Below are positions 54,241 through 64,000 of a stretch of DNA of 64,000 nt, one piece after another. How positions within the stretch are numbered: the stretch's first letter is position 1; the number at the start of each line of letters is the position of its first letter. The notes beneath the pieces were generated by a model. It saw only the letters and a program-made list of their open reading frames with translations. It did not search any database and was not told the DNA's origin. The DNA is from Ligula intestinalis. Its lineage: Eukaryota; Platyhelminthes; Cestoda; Diphyllobothriidea; Diphyllobothriidae. The stretch is from positions 86,080,385-86,144,384 of the forward strand of contig JAYGXS010000002.1 of assembly GCA_036362985.1 (NCBI GenBank), written 5' to 3'. Position numbers and translations under genes: made by a program.

Positions 54241-55417
54241 AAATTGGCACGATCAAATTGGCGAACATTGGTGACGAACCTCGACCAGGCTACACTATGG
54301 AAATGGGGGATGTTACAACTTATTTAAATTAATAAGTGTTAATTGAATTATTTTACATATGGAGCGATACGACAGTGGAAAACGCAGACGGGGCACGATG
54401 TACCTTGGTTTTCTGTGCATGTCGTGCACAAACTCTGTGAATATCTGAAAAAAACACATGAGTTGTTGTACTTACATTCATTATGTTAACCTTTCCTTCA
54501 TATCTCTTTTATTTAACGCAGTTCATGGACACAAGGTTTTGCAAATGTGATATTGCCCGTTTTCCTCCTATTTTGCACGTTTTCGTCTGCATTGCCGACA
54601 GGTTAGACCTCATCAGACATTACTGCTGTTTAATACTGTCCACGATGGCCTTTCAAGGAGAATGTTTTCAGACTTACCACTTTCAGTTTATTTATCGTCA
54701 ATGTCAATGTGTTGTAACTTTCAGCTTTCAATCAGCGTTCTCAAAAATGCACCACGTTGATTTTTGGTGAAAGATTTTGTTCAATAAATAAAAATGCTAC
54801 ATTAACACATTGTTTTCCCGGGAGAAATTTGATCAAGGTGAATATTACGAGTTGAGCAGAATTTATTGACGTCATAAATTGTGTGAGCTCCAATTCCTCT
54901 GCAAACGGCTATTGTCTCTTAGTTTAGTAAATTAAGTACCAAATAAGAAGAGTGAAGCTTAATAGATAATTAGGATGGGAAACCTTAGTCACAAATGTGG
55001 GTGCATAGTGCGGGGTAGAGAAAGAGGCAGGCAACTATAAATGTGTCACTAGCTACAATTTTGCTTGAATTCTTTTTTAAGTTCTGTAAATATTTACAGA
55101 TTTAATTTGTGGAGTGAGTTAATGTTGGCAACCATTTTTTTGGCAACTCTTGATCAGGTCATTAACTTTTCAAAACAATGAATGTCAAAATTTATGGGAA
55201 AGTCAAGATATGTCTGATGTAGGGGCCGATTGGTCTGCGCAAGAAGGTGAGATCGGCGTGTTGGGTTACGTTGTGGGCATTGGTCAGAGTAAAGTTACAT
55301 AAGTGAGCGACTGTGATCTCGGTATTTTAAACATTGGCATGGGAATTAGTTAAAAACTCATTCGATATGTTTGATTACTTATCAGGAGGTGAGAAATAAA
55401 AAAGGTGAGAAGAAGAA
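54241..55417. other. Receptor-pseudogene 3' flank and non-coding DNA
   Basis: 54,241-54,780 matches the 3' flank of the other receptor (38,080-38,440), including a readable FVCI block shared by both. The remainder to 55,417 shows no gene, repeat or RNA that I recognise. Confidence 0.55.
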
Positions 55418-55446
55418 AATTTGATCGCTGGGACCACCTATTCAGT

Positions 55447-55490
55447 CGCCTGACGTTTTGATATCCGTTGCGGATTCTTCATCAGAGACA
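55447..55490 (-). ncRNA. Hammerhead-ribozyme-like motif, left arm
   Basis: On the minus strand: UGUCU, then CUGAUGA (55,485-55,479), stem II AUCCG-CAA-CGGAU, AAAA at the GAAA position, then CGUC with AGGCG following. Same architecture as the right-arm motif, but GAAA reads AAAA, which should reduce or abolish cleavage. Confidence 0.6.
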
Positions 55491-56059
55491 TGAGTAGAAG
55501 AAACAGGTTATGCATGCAAAGAAGTTATAGGACACAGTCATTACTGCAAGCATACAGCGATAATTAACGTTTATTGCCTCCTTGTGCGTGGACTGCTTGT
55601 TGGACGGCACGCGGACTCTGATCTGTTTAACTTTCGTCACGGGCGGTGAGCTTGGGCATGATGATTGCTCGGCTGTCTGGCTCCCCGGTGTTGGCGAACG
55701 ATGAGGTGGTGGCCTGCCCGTTCCTCAAGTGACGACATGCTTTGGCCAAATTGAATCTCAGAATTGAATGTGGATCCAATAAAGAGATCCAATCCATATT
55801 CAATACTGAGGAAGTCGTCAATTGAGGAATGGGCACTCCACCGCCTCCTCGTACGCCAACACCGGAGAGCCAGACGGCAGAGCAATCACCAAGCACGAGC
55901 TCACCGCCTGTGATGAATATTCAACAGGTCAGAGCCCGCGTGCCGTCCAACAAGCAAGCCACGCACAAGAAGGCAATTCACGTTAATTGTCGCTGTATGA
56001 TTGCAGTTAGGACTGTGTCCTATAACTTCTGTGCATACTTTACCTGTTTCTGCTACTCA

Positions 56060-56103
56060 TGTCTCTGATGACGAATCCGCGACGGATATCGAAACGTCAG
56101 GCG
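56060..56103 (+). ncRNA. Hammerhead-ribozyme-like motif, right arm
   Basis: All core elements are in order. UGUCU (stem I strand, 56,060-56,064); CUGAUGA (56,065-56,071); stem II with AUCCG-CGA-CGGAU; GAAA (56,091-56,094); CGUC (56,095-56,098) as very short stem III with GUC cleavage site; AGGCG (56,099-56,103) closing stem I with two G.U pairs. One extra nucleotide follows CUGAUGA relative to the strict consensus. Minimal type I hammerheads with a palindromic ACGU stem III are known from Penelope-like elements and can act as dimers. Cleavage not demonstrated. Confidence 0.68.
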
Positions 56104-56639
56104 AATAAACATATTGTCCCAGTGATTGAGTCTTCTTTTTCTCAACTACCTCCTAAGACACGGATCTACGCTCGTATTGGCAATAAGAAAGATGTTTGAA
56201 GTATGACTTACTACTGAAAATTAAATACAGGCATGGACAGCAGCATTAATTGAATTCAGTAAAATTTGGTGGGTGATTTTCAGGTTATTTTGGTCTCTGC
56301 ATGAGGTAGCAAACGAACATAAATGCATAAGAGCAAAGATCATAGCTTACTGAAGAAAATAATTAGACGAAGGACTTGACTTAATAACGACTGTGATTTG
56401 TGGCAAAACTCTCACTCCCTCTATTCTTTCTACATACTGATTTAATGTATGTTCCTTGTCTTATAATTTTTTGCAGTGACTAATCATCCCATCTGTTAGG
56501 CAGTGATATTCTGTAAAAATTGAAATTTGTTTCCATTCGTCGACCACAATAACTCCTAACAACAATATGTGATTACTGTACACTTTCGGTAAATTCTCGT
56601 CAGGCCTTACATTAACATAGGAGGTTTAAATTTAGACAA

Positions 56640-57500
56640 TCGATAGCTTGTCTTTCCTTAAAAGCGAGAGCCCATCAGAATGCGGGAAGATGAAGGCAGT
56701 TACGTAACCGTTGGCCATGCTAAATCCGAGGCTTGCAGGAAGTTCTTAAGCGGGCAAAATCCAGCTTCCTTAACCAGATCCTTGTTGCTTCTCCTATTTC
56801 TAACAAACGTTGAACCAGGGACTTTGTGTGGTTTGGCGGGACGTTGTTAATTATTTTAAAGACTTCGCGAGGCTCCACACGAAGTCCGGCATCAACCATA
56901 TGTACACGGATAGAACTGTTGATGCTTTCGGTTAAAGCTTTAGTAAGCCCTTTCGGGATATGTTCCCGCATACTTTTGGATAAGCGCCAACATGTACGAC
57001 CAATATAACCTGCTCCACAGGAGCTAGTAAATGATTAGATACACAAAGATATGGTCTGAGCTGGCAGACTATCCTTACCTTCACCGTGCAAGACCAGGTT
57101 GTTTGAGAATTAAACCCACAATTTCGCTGCTGGGAATGATTTTAATACGGATTGGTTGCTAAATCTGCTTAGGACTTTGCTAACTGCATCCCATTAAATT
57201 GGGTTTTGAATAATACGGTCTTCTTTTCCACAGTGGTTATTGTGGTCTTTGTTTCTTTCTTCATCATATTATTTAGGATATATCTGTCCGGATATCTGTT
57301 CTTTCGGAGTAAGTCCTGGATTCTCTGGAGCTCCATTTCAATTGTGTCTACCAAGGAGATTTTTCGGCCGGTGCGTTAATCAGTGGATCGAGTTACGCTT
57401 TTGTTGGGTAGGAACAAAACTATTAATGTTATTATATTATTCGGACCAGGTTTTCTTTCAATAAACGCTCATTCGGATGCTACCATCAAGTCATCGACTA
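56640..57500 (-). mobile_element. Penelope-like element fragment: RT tail, linker, GIY-YIG
   Basis: Minus strand, from 57,480 down. A block near FVPTQQKRNSI (RT tail), then ELQRIQDLLRKNRYPDRYI in 57,169-57,354 and QFNGMQLAKS, a frameshift, remnants of the CGAGYIGRT motif near 57,000-57,020, and the C-terminal GIY-YIG part at 56,720-56,971 (MREHIPKGLTKAL, SSIRVHMVDAGLRVEPREVF, LVQRLLEIGEATRIWL). It belongs to a different Penelope branch from the copy at 34.8-36.5 kb. Disabled. Confidence 0.8.
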
Positions 57501-58300
57501 AGAAGGACAACGAAGAAAAAAAAGCGAACCTACTGTATTCGTAGACCAGCAATAAACGTAATCCCAGCTCCCATTTTAACTAATCGTTCCCAACGGAATA
57601 GCCCTCACTCTGAACTCTCCTATAAAAGACTAAAATATCACTTGCAATACGGTATGCGAACATATTTTCTCCTAAAAACCACAAATGACCTTCCATTTTG
57701 AATTGTGAGTCATGCCTCAAGAGTTTTTTTTCTGTGTGCTCTTCTGGCTCAGTGTCTACTGGCTCATGTTAACTGACATCACCACATTTGATTGTATTAC
57801 CTCAAACAAGCGAGTAGCCACCTAGGATTGTGTCAACGACTTCTTTGGAATGTTTAGCTATGCCTTTGCATTTCTTAAATACTATTTATCAATAGGTAGT
57901 TCAAAGACGTTTGCCTATATTTTCTTTAATAAAGTTGACTTGACTTTACCAAAATAGACTGCGGGAATCACTGGCTTGCTTTGGCTTTTCGTAGACTACA
58001 CTTTATTTAAGAAACTAGACTTTGAATTTAGATGGACATCCAGTAGGAGTGGAAAGCGCGCGAGTAAAGATTATGAGCTTGCGCAAGTTTCTCCTGCGAT
58101 AAAAAAATAAACCTGCCTTAACCCTGGAAATAAACGTTAACCAATAGTTAAGACCAAGCCTGTTTAAAAACTGAAAATTATTTGGAGCCTAATTGTGCTA
58201 AGGTGTAATAACGTAAATCTGTAACTAGCATAGACAGTTAACATATTTTTTGGATATTGTTAAGCTAACCATTTGCAAATACGAAAGATGTCTCAGCTGA
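57501..58300. other. Non-coding stretch
   Basis: No gene or repeat recognised. The frames at 57,477-57,701 and 57,240-57,464 are chance openings (the latter antisense of the Penelope fragment). Confidence 0.4.
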
Positions 58301-60375
58301 CATTCTTTTCTCAATACTTTACAGTAGTCGCCAAAGATTACCCAACGTGTCGACATATGCGAAATATTGATGCTCCTTCGGTAATCGGCATTGACGCGAG
58401 TGGTGATACTGATATCCGTGTAGTCTATTCTGAAGTCATTTCAGTCATGATACGATGCAGGCTTTTAACGAGCTTCGTTATGACCACTAGTAGAACGTAT
58501 CTATTTTAAAAAAGCGGCTGCGCAAGTACTGTGCCTTTTGATTCTTTATTTTGACTGCCTTTATAAATTCAAATATATTTTATGGAAAACATGAACAAAC
58601 AAATCATTTCTTGTACTTGCTTGATGGAAAATAACACCTTTCTTAAATGTTAAACTCAAAAAAAGGGTAGCCTTCGGATTTAAAAAAGGTGGTTATTATG
58701 AACGTTTTTATAGTTAGGAAGATTTTCTGCATAAAACATCGTAAACGTCAATTTATTTCTGCTACCTATACTGCATTAAATAGATTCCACATCCATTTCA
58801 ATTTGTTATGACAAGTATGTGACTTCTTCCTCAAATTGTCGGTGAAAATTGACTTTTCCTTTAGCACGTTGCATACAGTGCACAGATTTTAAACCTTGAA
58901 ATCGAGTAAAGCAGTCTTTAGGTTAGAAAATTATTCGGCAATCGAGCAACTTTCTAACTCTTAAAGCTATCACTTCTATGACTAAAACGAAAAATAATTT
59001 TTCCTTTCATGTTTTCCATAAAATATATTTGAATTTATAAATGTTGTCAAAATAAATAATAAAAAGCATATTACTTTTGTAGCCAGTTTTTTACTAGTGC
59101 AAGTCAGAATGAACTCCATTAAAATGCCTGCATCCTATCCTGACTGAAATGATTTAAGACTAGACTACACGATAATCAGTATCACAATTTTGAGGAAATG
59201 CCGATTTGCGAAAGACTATCAATATTTTGCTTATACCGACATGCTGCGTGATATTTGTCGACAAAAAGGTGTGACTTTAAAACGCATTGTGCTTCTGTCC
59301 GGCTTGTTGTGCTCAAAGAAGGCATAGTAAATAGCGAATAACTGCAGAATTAATTGACTTGCAGTATTTTTGGCCGAATGCCAGTACTACAGTAATCACC
59401 GAAGATCACGCAACATGTCGACATAGGCGAAAATTAAATACTCTTTTGCTTATCAACATTCACTCAAAATTGTGATACTGATTATGTTTTAGCCTAGTTT
59501 TAACTTATATTAGTCAGCAAAGGATGCGAGTTTTTTACAAGGGTTTGTTCTGACCTGTACGAGTCAAACTTGGATTCCTAATATGTATGCCTTTTTACCA
59601 TTTATTTAAACTGCCTTTAGAAATTTAAATATATTCACTGCAATGCATGCACTAATTTATTATTTCTTGTATTTGCTAGTTACAAAATTACGCCTTCTTT
59701 AATTGCTATAATAAATGAAAGTTTAGTTTCCAGTTTTTCAAACAGTTGCTCAATTGGCGAATATTTTTGTAACCTAGTGACTACTGCACTCGAATTTAGG
59801 GTTTCGAAACGGCACACTGCACATCTTGTTTAAAAAGAAAATACATTTTTGCCTACAGTTTGAGGAGGAAGTTACATAGTCATCATTAAATGCTGCAGTA
59901 GATATGGGCTGTATTTTATGCAGTATAGGCAGAATTTATAAATTGGCGGATGCGATATCTTATAAATAAGCGCATCAAAATTGTAAATGATCTCATTATA
60001 AGCAACTTTTTGAAACCGAGAGCTTCTTTGGAGTATGAAATTTAACGAAGGCGTAATTTTCTATAAAACAAGTGCAATAATAATTTCTCTGTGCATGTTT
60101 TACATAAAATATAATTCAATTTATAAAGGCAGTCACAATAAACGATACAACACGCATAGTTATAAAGTAGCCAGTTTTTAAATATATTTGTTTTACTAAT
60201 GGTCAGAACGAAGCTCGTTGAAAAGCCCGCATCCCATCATGACTGAAATGACTTCGGAATAGACAACATGATTATCAGTATGACAACTTGAGTCACTGCA
60301 GATTACTGAAAGAGTATCAATCTTTCGCATAAGTCGACATGTTGTGTGACCTTTTGCGACTACTGTACTACGCCA
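58300..60375. repeat. Two adjacent fold-back pairs: copies 4-7
   Basis: Copies 4 (minus, about 58,310-58,600), 5 (plus, 58,880-59,270), 6 (minus, 59,390-59,640) and 7 (plus, 60,060-60,370). Each pair encloses 250-400 bp of family-specific centre. All carry the block ATCAGTATCACA or its complement, the CATGACTGAAATGA block, and GTCGACATGTTG-type ends. Internal half-units are also repeated (compare 58,830-58,960 with the reverse complement of 59,720-59,880). No coding capacity. The arrangement resembles fold-back or MITE-type elements, but terminal ends and target duplications are not resolved. Confidence 0.75.
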
Positions 60376-60587
60376 TTCTCAAACGCCGGTCGGCGTTTAA
60401 CCTTAAAACCTCTTAACGATGTTTGGCATAAATCAAGCCAAAAGTAGAAGGTCAAGTCCCGATGTTGCGTATGCTCCAGCACTTTCTCTGCTCCCGTTAT
60501 GCATAGTTTGTACCCAATTAAGAAAATAATTATGATTTTAGAGAGTTTTAAGCATTTTTATACAGAAATTTACAGATATTTAATGAC

Positions 60588-60900
60588 TTAGTTGACCGAA
60601 TTGTGAAAAAAACTCGCAGCATTCGGCGGGATTCGAACCCGCATTGGAGAAATGCCTTTTAGCCAAGCCAACGCTCTACCCACTAGAGCTACGAATTTTT
60701 CACTGTACACCGTGAGTTTAATCACACTAATATCGATATTTTCCGTCCAACTTTTCCACTCACATGGAATCCACCAATGCGGGACAGCCCTAGCAGGATT
60801 ACCTAAGCAATCATCTAGAATCCACCAGAATGACTTCTAGGCGTATATTATTATTTAATTAGTTGTGCAAATTCAGTTAATTTAGTTGACCCAATTGTGA
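60588..60900 (-). repeat. ~300-bp repeat with internal tRNA-like module (copy 2)
   Basis: Minus-strand counterpart of 41,123-41,437. Bounded by 17-mers AGTTGACCGAATTGTGA (60,590-60,606) and AGTTGACCCAATTGTGA (60,884-60,900), one mismatch. Internal A-box-like segment at 60,673-60,691 and a perfect B-box GGTTCGAATCC on the minus strand (60,629-60,639). A T-run follows on the minus strand, as for Pol III termination. The upstream 150 bp are conserved with copy 1. Confidence 0.7.
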
Positions 60901-62084
60901 GGAAAATATTGCAGAACGTGTGTGTGGTTGACTTTTTGTTCGACATCTATAATGCCTAACTAACTGCATAAAGTAGTAATGTTTAAATAAAAAGATAAGA
61001 GTTGCTGAAACCAGCTTGAAAATAGAATAGAAATAGGTTTTTTGCTGACCATTCAGCAACACATATGGACTTGAAATGAAAAAAAAGCAAACAGGCAAAG
61101 CATTGGGACACACTAATGAGCCGGGCCGCATACAGATGGGTCAGACACAAAAGGGAATGCCGAGTTTATACTTGTCTAAGCATTTTAACAGTAGCTCTTA
61201 ATGTGGTAAATATACAAAATAAAAATTTTGAATTCTCGAAGCTTGCGAAGGCTTATTACTTGGTTGAATTTAACATTTTCAATATTTTTGGCATAATTTA
61301 TTGATTAAAACCAAGCTTCTCAGCTGGTGGGACGTTCATATTGGCGCTTCTAATTTTACTAATCACCAAACCCCCTTATATTAAAGCGCGCTTTATGTGA
61401 CATTAAGGGGTATATGAAAGACACGCAGGCTACAAATTATATAGAAGGTTTCCATTTATCTAAACATGGATTATCCAAACACATTATGCATGCCTCTTTG
61501 TCAGTATGTCAAAAGCACACATTAAAAAATTAGCAAAACCTCTGTTTCCACAATAGTGTTATTATATTGCTAATGCCGCTCTATAATCCAAACTTTTATG
61601 ACAGAAGTAGGTTGATTTTTTTGCTTAAAACCAATGTATCATTCACAGTTATATTTTAATTGCGACAATTCAGAAGAGTAACTGGCCAGCGTACGCATTC
61701 TATCGATAAATTATCGTCAGGCCAGTCGATTTATGTGGGAACTAGTCAGAAGTTCAAACATGTTCACCTTTCAGTGTGAATAAATCCTGGATGATAAGGA
61801 AAGAAGAAAATAAAATAAGGCTAAAAAAGTTGGCAATACGTTGCTGCTAGTGACATGGAGGGGGGAGGGATAGAAAGGGGACGGAAACAGGGAAGGAGAA
61901 GGAGTGGGAGGAAGGGAAGGAGACAAAAAGAAAGCGGGTGACTGCATGCTACTAAGCAACTGTTGGCTACGACAAACGCGAAGCTTTAAGGATGTTTTTC
62001 TGTGCAAGCAGTACCGGTTTTATTAGCCTGATAGCAGTCGCTGCTGCTGTTGCTAGCAGTTGCTAACCCAGGGACATTGGATCA
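60901..62084. other. Non-coding stretch with a purine-rich tract
   Basis: No gene recognised. 61,852-61,940 is a strongly purine-biased tract (mostly G and A on the plus strand) with few interruptions, able in principle to form triplex or GA-rich structure. The frame 61,771-62,007 on the minus strand is its Ser/Pro-rich antisense translation and not a gene. Confidence 0.5.
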
Positions 62085-62330
62085 TTTTTTGTGGGTTCGA
62101 ACAGTTTTGCTGGCGTCCACGCGATATCCGGAATCAACCATTTGCGCTAGAATAGACCTGTCTATGCTCATAACCGTACCTTTTTTTCAGCCCTACAGGG
62201 AGGTGTTCCTTAATCCTTTTGGATAAACGCTGACTCCTATGACCAAAATAACGTGCTCAACAGGAGCAAGTTAAGCATCAGATGCACATAGGGCTGTAAT
62301 AAGCTGAAAAACGTATCCCTTCCTTCACCA
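62085..62330 (-). mobile_element. Penelope-like GIY-YIG remnant
   Basis: Plus-strand text is collinear with 56,875-57,045 at low identity. On the minus strand it reads YFGHRSQRLSKRIKEHLP-type sequence, equivalent to YIGRT…RLSK…REHIP of other copies. Short, without an open frame. Confidence 0.65.
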
Positions 62331-62723
62331 TATTTCAAGAATTGGTTGAAAATACACCTGAAACACCTCACAAATAAAGATGTAAGTGATGCGGAAAAAA
62401 GAATCCGAGATGAGGCAAAACATCCGGTGTTTGTGTGGTCAAAGTTAGTGTCTTATAACATCGTTGGAAATGTGTAACAGAGTCCGCTTGAGGATTTTGG
62501 CTGTATTCGCCAAAAAATATGGACAATTGCGTTTTCCCACCGGTAGACACGATACGTGACATAGGAAAATCATGCAAAAGCAGTTGAGTGGGATTTTTTT
62601 TAAGTTTGATTTTAGGTGCATCAGGAAGTGGCTAGTTGATCCAACTGGACAGTGAAAATACAGCTCTTGGATCACCTATACAGCTTAAAGCGCAATAAGG
62701 TGTTTATTGTAATGAAGGTGAAC
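62331..62723. other. Non-coding stretch
   Basis: No recognisable gene. Frames 62,368-62,675 (minus) have no domain. Confidence 0.35.
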
Positions 62724-63045
62724 TGATCTTGTGAAACGGGCCGATCTTGTGAAACACGTCATATGTATTTTCTAAACACACTTCCTTTTCTTCGTTAAAA
62801 TAATTTATCAGCGAAAGTTCTTTATTTTGATCTTCGTAACGTATTCGATAAAGTACTTCAAACTAGATGCTATAGGATTTTGTAGTCCTCTTACTGACTT
62901 TATTTGATCACTTGTATCCAATGGAACCAAAAGTTCTTAGTGAGGTCCTCATACCCAAATGCGCATGCAATTTTCGAATGGTGTCCTTTACGGTCCCATG
63001 CTAAGTCCTTGGCTCTTCTTTCTTAACATAAATGATATTTCATTG
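62724..63045 (+). mobile_element. Family A/B-like RT fragment
   Basis: Short, strongly decayed piece of an A/B-type RT in several frames: LYFDLRNVFDKV (motif A equivalent), LLTDFI-type block, NGVLYGPMLSP (motif B equivalent), LNINDIS. It begins after a duplicated GATCTTGTGAAAC and ends where Penelope sequence starts. Confidence 0.75.
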
Positions 63046-63069
63046 AGAAACCCATACAGAGTCAAAAAG

Positions 63070-64000
63070 CGCCTAACAGCCTCCGAGACACCTTCGAATT
63101 CGTGGACGGCGTGAAAGACCTTGACCTGATCGGGATGATGATGTTCTCACTGGATGTCTCGTACCTATTCACGAACGTGCCGGTCACTGTAACAGTATAC
63201 TACATCTGTTAATTCATTACCTTAAATCAGCCGGACATAGGGATGCCGGTAACTGCACTGAAGGAATTATTCCTAAAATGTACCTTGAATGTACAGTTCG
63301 TATTTGACAATAACCTGTACAGACAATTTGACGGAGTAGCTATGGGCTCCCCCCTGGGTCCGCTTTTAGCACATATATTCATGGGGAAACTAGAAGCTAC
63401 GACAATTGGCCGCCAGATAAATAATTTAGCGCACTATAAACGGTACGTAGACGAAATATTCGTGGTTGCATTGGATCAAATTAACCTATCAACGCTGATG
63501 CATACAGTAAATCGGGCGCACCTGTCAATCAAATGCACACTAGAAGAAGAAAAGACCAGCTCGCTTCCTATCCTTGATGCATTATTGAGTAAAAGGGCTG
63601 ATGGGAGCATTCAACGTAGGGAGATCAAGGATAAACTGCCAGCCCAGACCACCTCAATGTGCAGATATTCATTAACCTGTTCCTGTGAAGCAGGATATAT
63701 TGGTCGCACGAGCCGGCGCTTGTCCAAAAAAGTAAGGGAACACATACTAGCATAGTAAGTGAAGGGCCAACTTAAAGGTGTAAACAATTCAATTCTAGCG
63801 CACCTGCTGGCTCAGACCATCGCTAGGATGCCAAAGGGGCCTTCCGAGTGATTTATAAGGTGCCTTTAAGCTACTCGAAATTCCTCGGACAGCGTCTGTT
63901 GGTGAAGGAATAGGCGACCGCCATCAGGCTACGCCGACCGCTGCTGTGCGCCCAAAAGAATTTCGTTGCGGCACCACAGCTGCCATGGGCAAAAATAGGT
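63070..64000 (+). mobile_element. Penelope-like element with internally deleted ORF, runs off window
   Basis: RT motif A equivalent (FSLDVSYLFTNVPV, 63,150-63,185) lies upstream of a 170-codon frame (63,243-63,755). That frame has NVQFVFDNNLYRQFDGVAMG, SPLGPLLAHIFMGKLE and YVDEIFVV, in which the second catalytic Asp of YVDD is Glu. After SKRADGSIQRRE the frame jumps directly to KLPAQTTSMCRYSLTCSCEA and GYIGRTSRRLSKKVREH, the GIY-YIG start. RT tail and linker are deleted. GIY-YIG remnants continue in other frames to the window end (LSYSKFLGQRLLVKE near 63,880). Confidence 0.85.

Larger units (their letters stand above)
55418..56132. repeat. Inverted pair of Penelope-like 3' ends
   Basis: Two arms of about 320 bp (55,418-55,740 minus, 55,810-56,132 plus) with a short centre that is itself palindromic (CTCAGAATTGAAT near 55,757 with ATTCAATACTGAG near 55,800). 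Each arm encodes the Ser/Pro/Thr-rich end of a Penelope-type ORF (TPESQTAEQSPSTSSPP in the right arm), a 3' UTR, and a hammerhead-type motif near its outer end. Paired coordinates sum to about 111,550. No RT or GIY-YIG is present inside. Confidence 0.75.

Noticed and set aside
1..64000. CRISPR array, rRNA gene or bacterial operon
   Set aside because: No regularly spaced short repeats, rRNA motifs or clustered intact bacterial-type genes were seen.

Overview
The window reads as repeat-rich, AT-rich metazoan nuclear DNA. It is built from decayed retroelements of at least four lineages: two CR1/jockey-like non-LTR families with APE endonuclease plus RT, a third CR1-like family ending in an ACTG microsatellite, and Penelope-like elements with GIY-YIG endonuclease and hammerhead-type motifs. 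The rhodopsin-like orphan receptor at 38.4-39.5 kb, together with this retroelement mix, suggests a flatworm, possibly a parasitic cestode or trematode. That placement is inference; no species is claimed. No operons, rRNA genes, CRISPR arrays or other prokaryotic features were seen.

Left part (1-34,083) is a nest of non-LTR elements. I call them family B (full length about 5.5 kb at 4,515-10,035), family A (a 5'-truncated relative of B at 1-2,212 and 24,346-26,771), family C (11,774-15,552 and three damaged copies) and family D (15,985-17,870). Two long inverted repeats join the sides: 1-4,214 pairs with 22,344-26,558, and 4,515-9,785 pairs with 26,772-32,036. The arms share the same stop codons and frameshifts, so already-dead elements were duplicated as DNA blocks. 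The two copies of B are almost identical over about 6.1-8.85 kb but only about 95% alike outside it, which looks like gene conversion. A diverged B-like copy (32,037-34,083) runs into a 100-base assembly gap (34,084-34,183).

Middle part (34,184-36,545) is a head-to-head Penelope-like element: a minus-strand 5' RT piece facing a longer plus-strand copy with RT, GIY-YIG and a decayed hammerhead-like 3' end. The only convincing host-type gene is a seven-transmembrane receptor on the minus strand (38,441-39,532), interrupted by one in-frame TGA. A heavily disabled paralogue lies inverted at 53,169-54,240. A candidate first exon with a consensus splice donor lies at 44,799-45,065 (minus).

Right part (40,000-64,000) is mostly non-coding. 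It carries a 789-bp Tc1/mariner-like element with intact TA-flanked ends, seven copies of an unrecognised repeat arranged mainly as fold-back pairs, two copies of a ~300-bp repeat holding a tRNA-like module, an inverted pair of Penelope 3' ends each with a hammerhead motif (55,418-56,132), and further Penelope fragments at 56,640-57,500, 62,085-62,330 and 63,070-64,000.

How the parts relate: the non-LTR families end 3' in a small hairpin followed by a short A/T-rich or microsatellite tail, which probably serves as the RT recognition end. B copies start 5' with stacked AGGTCA-type half-sites that could act as promoter elements. Nothing here looks like an intact, currently mobile autonomous element, though the C copy at 11.8-15.5 kb is close (two in-frame stops in ORF2).
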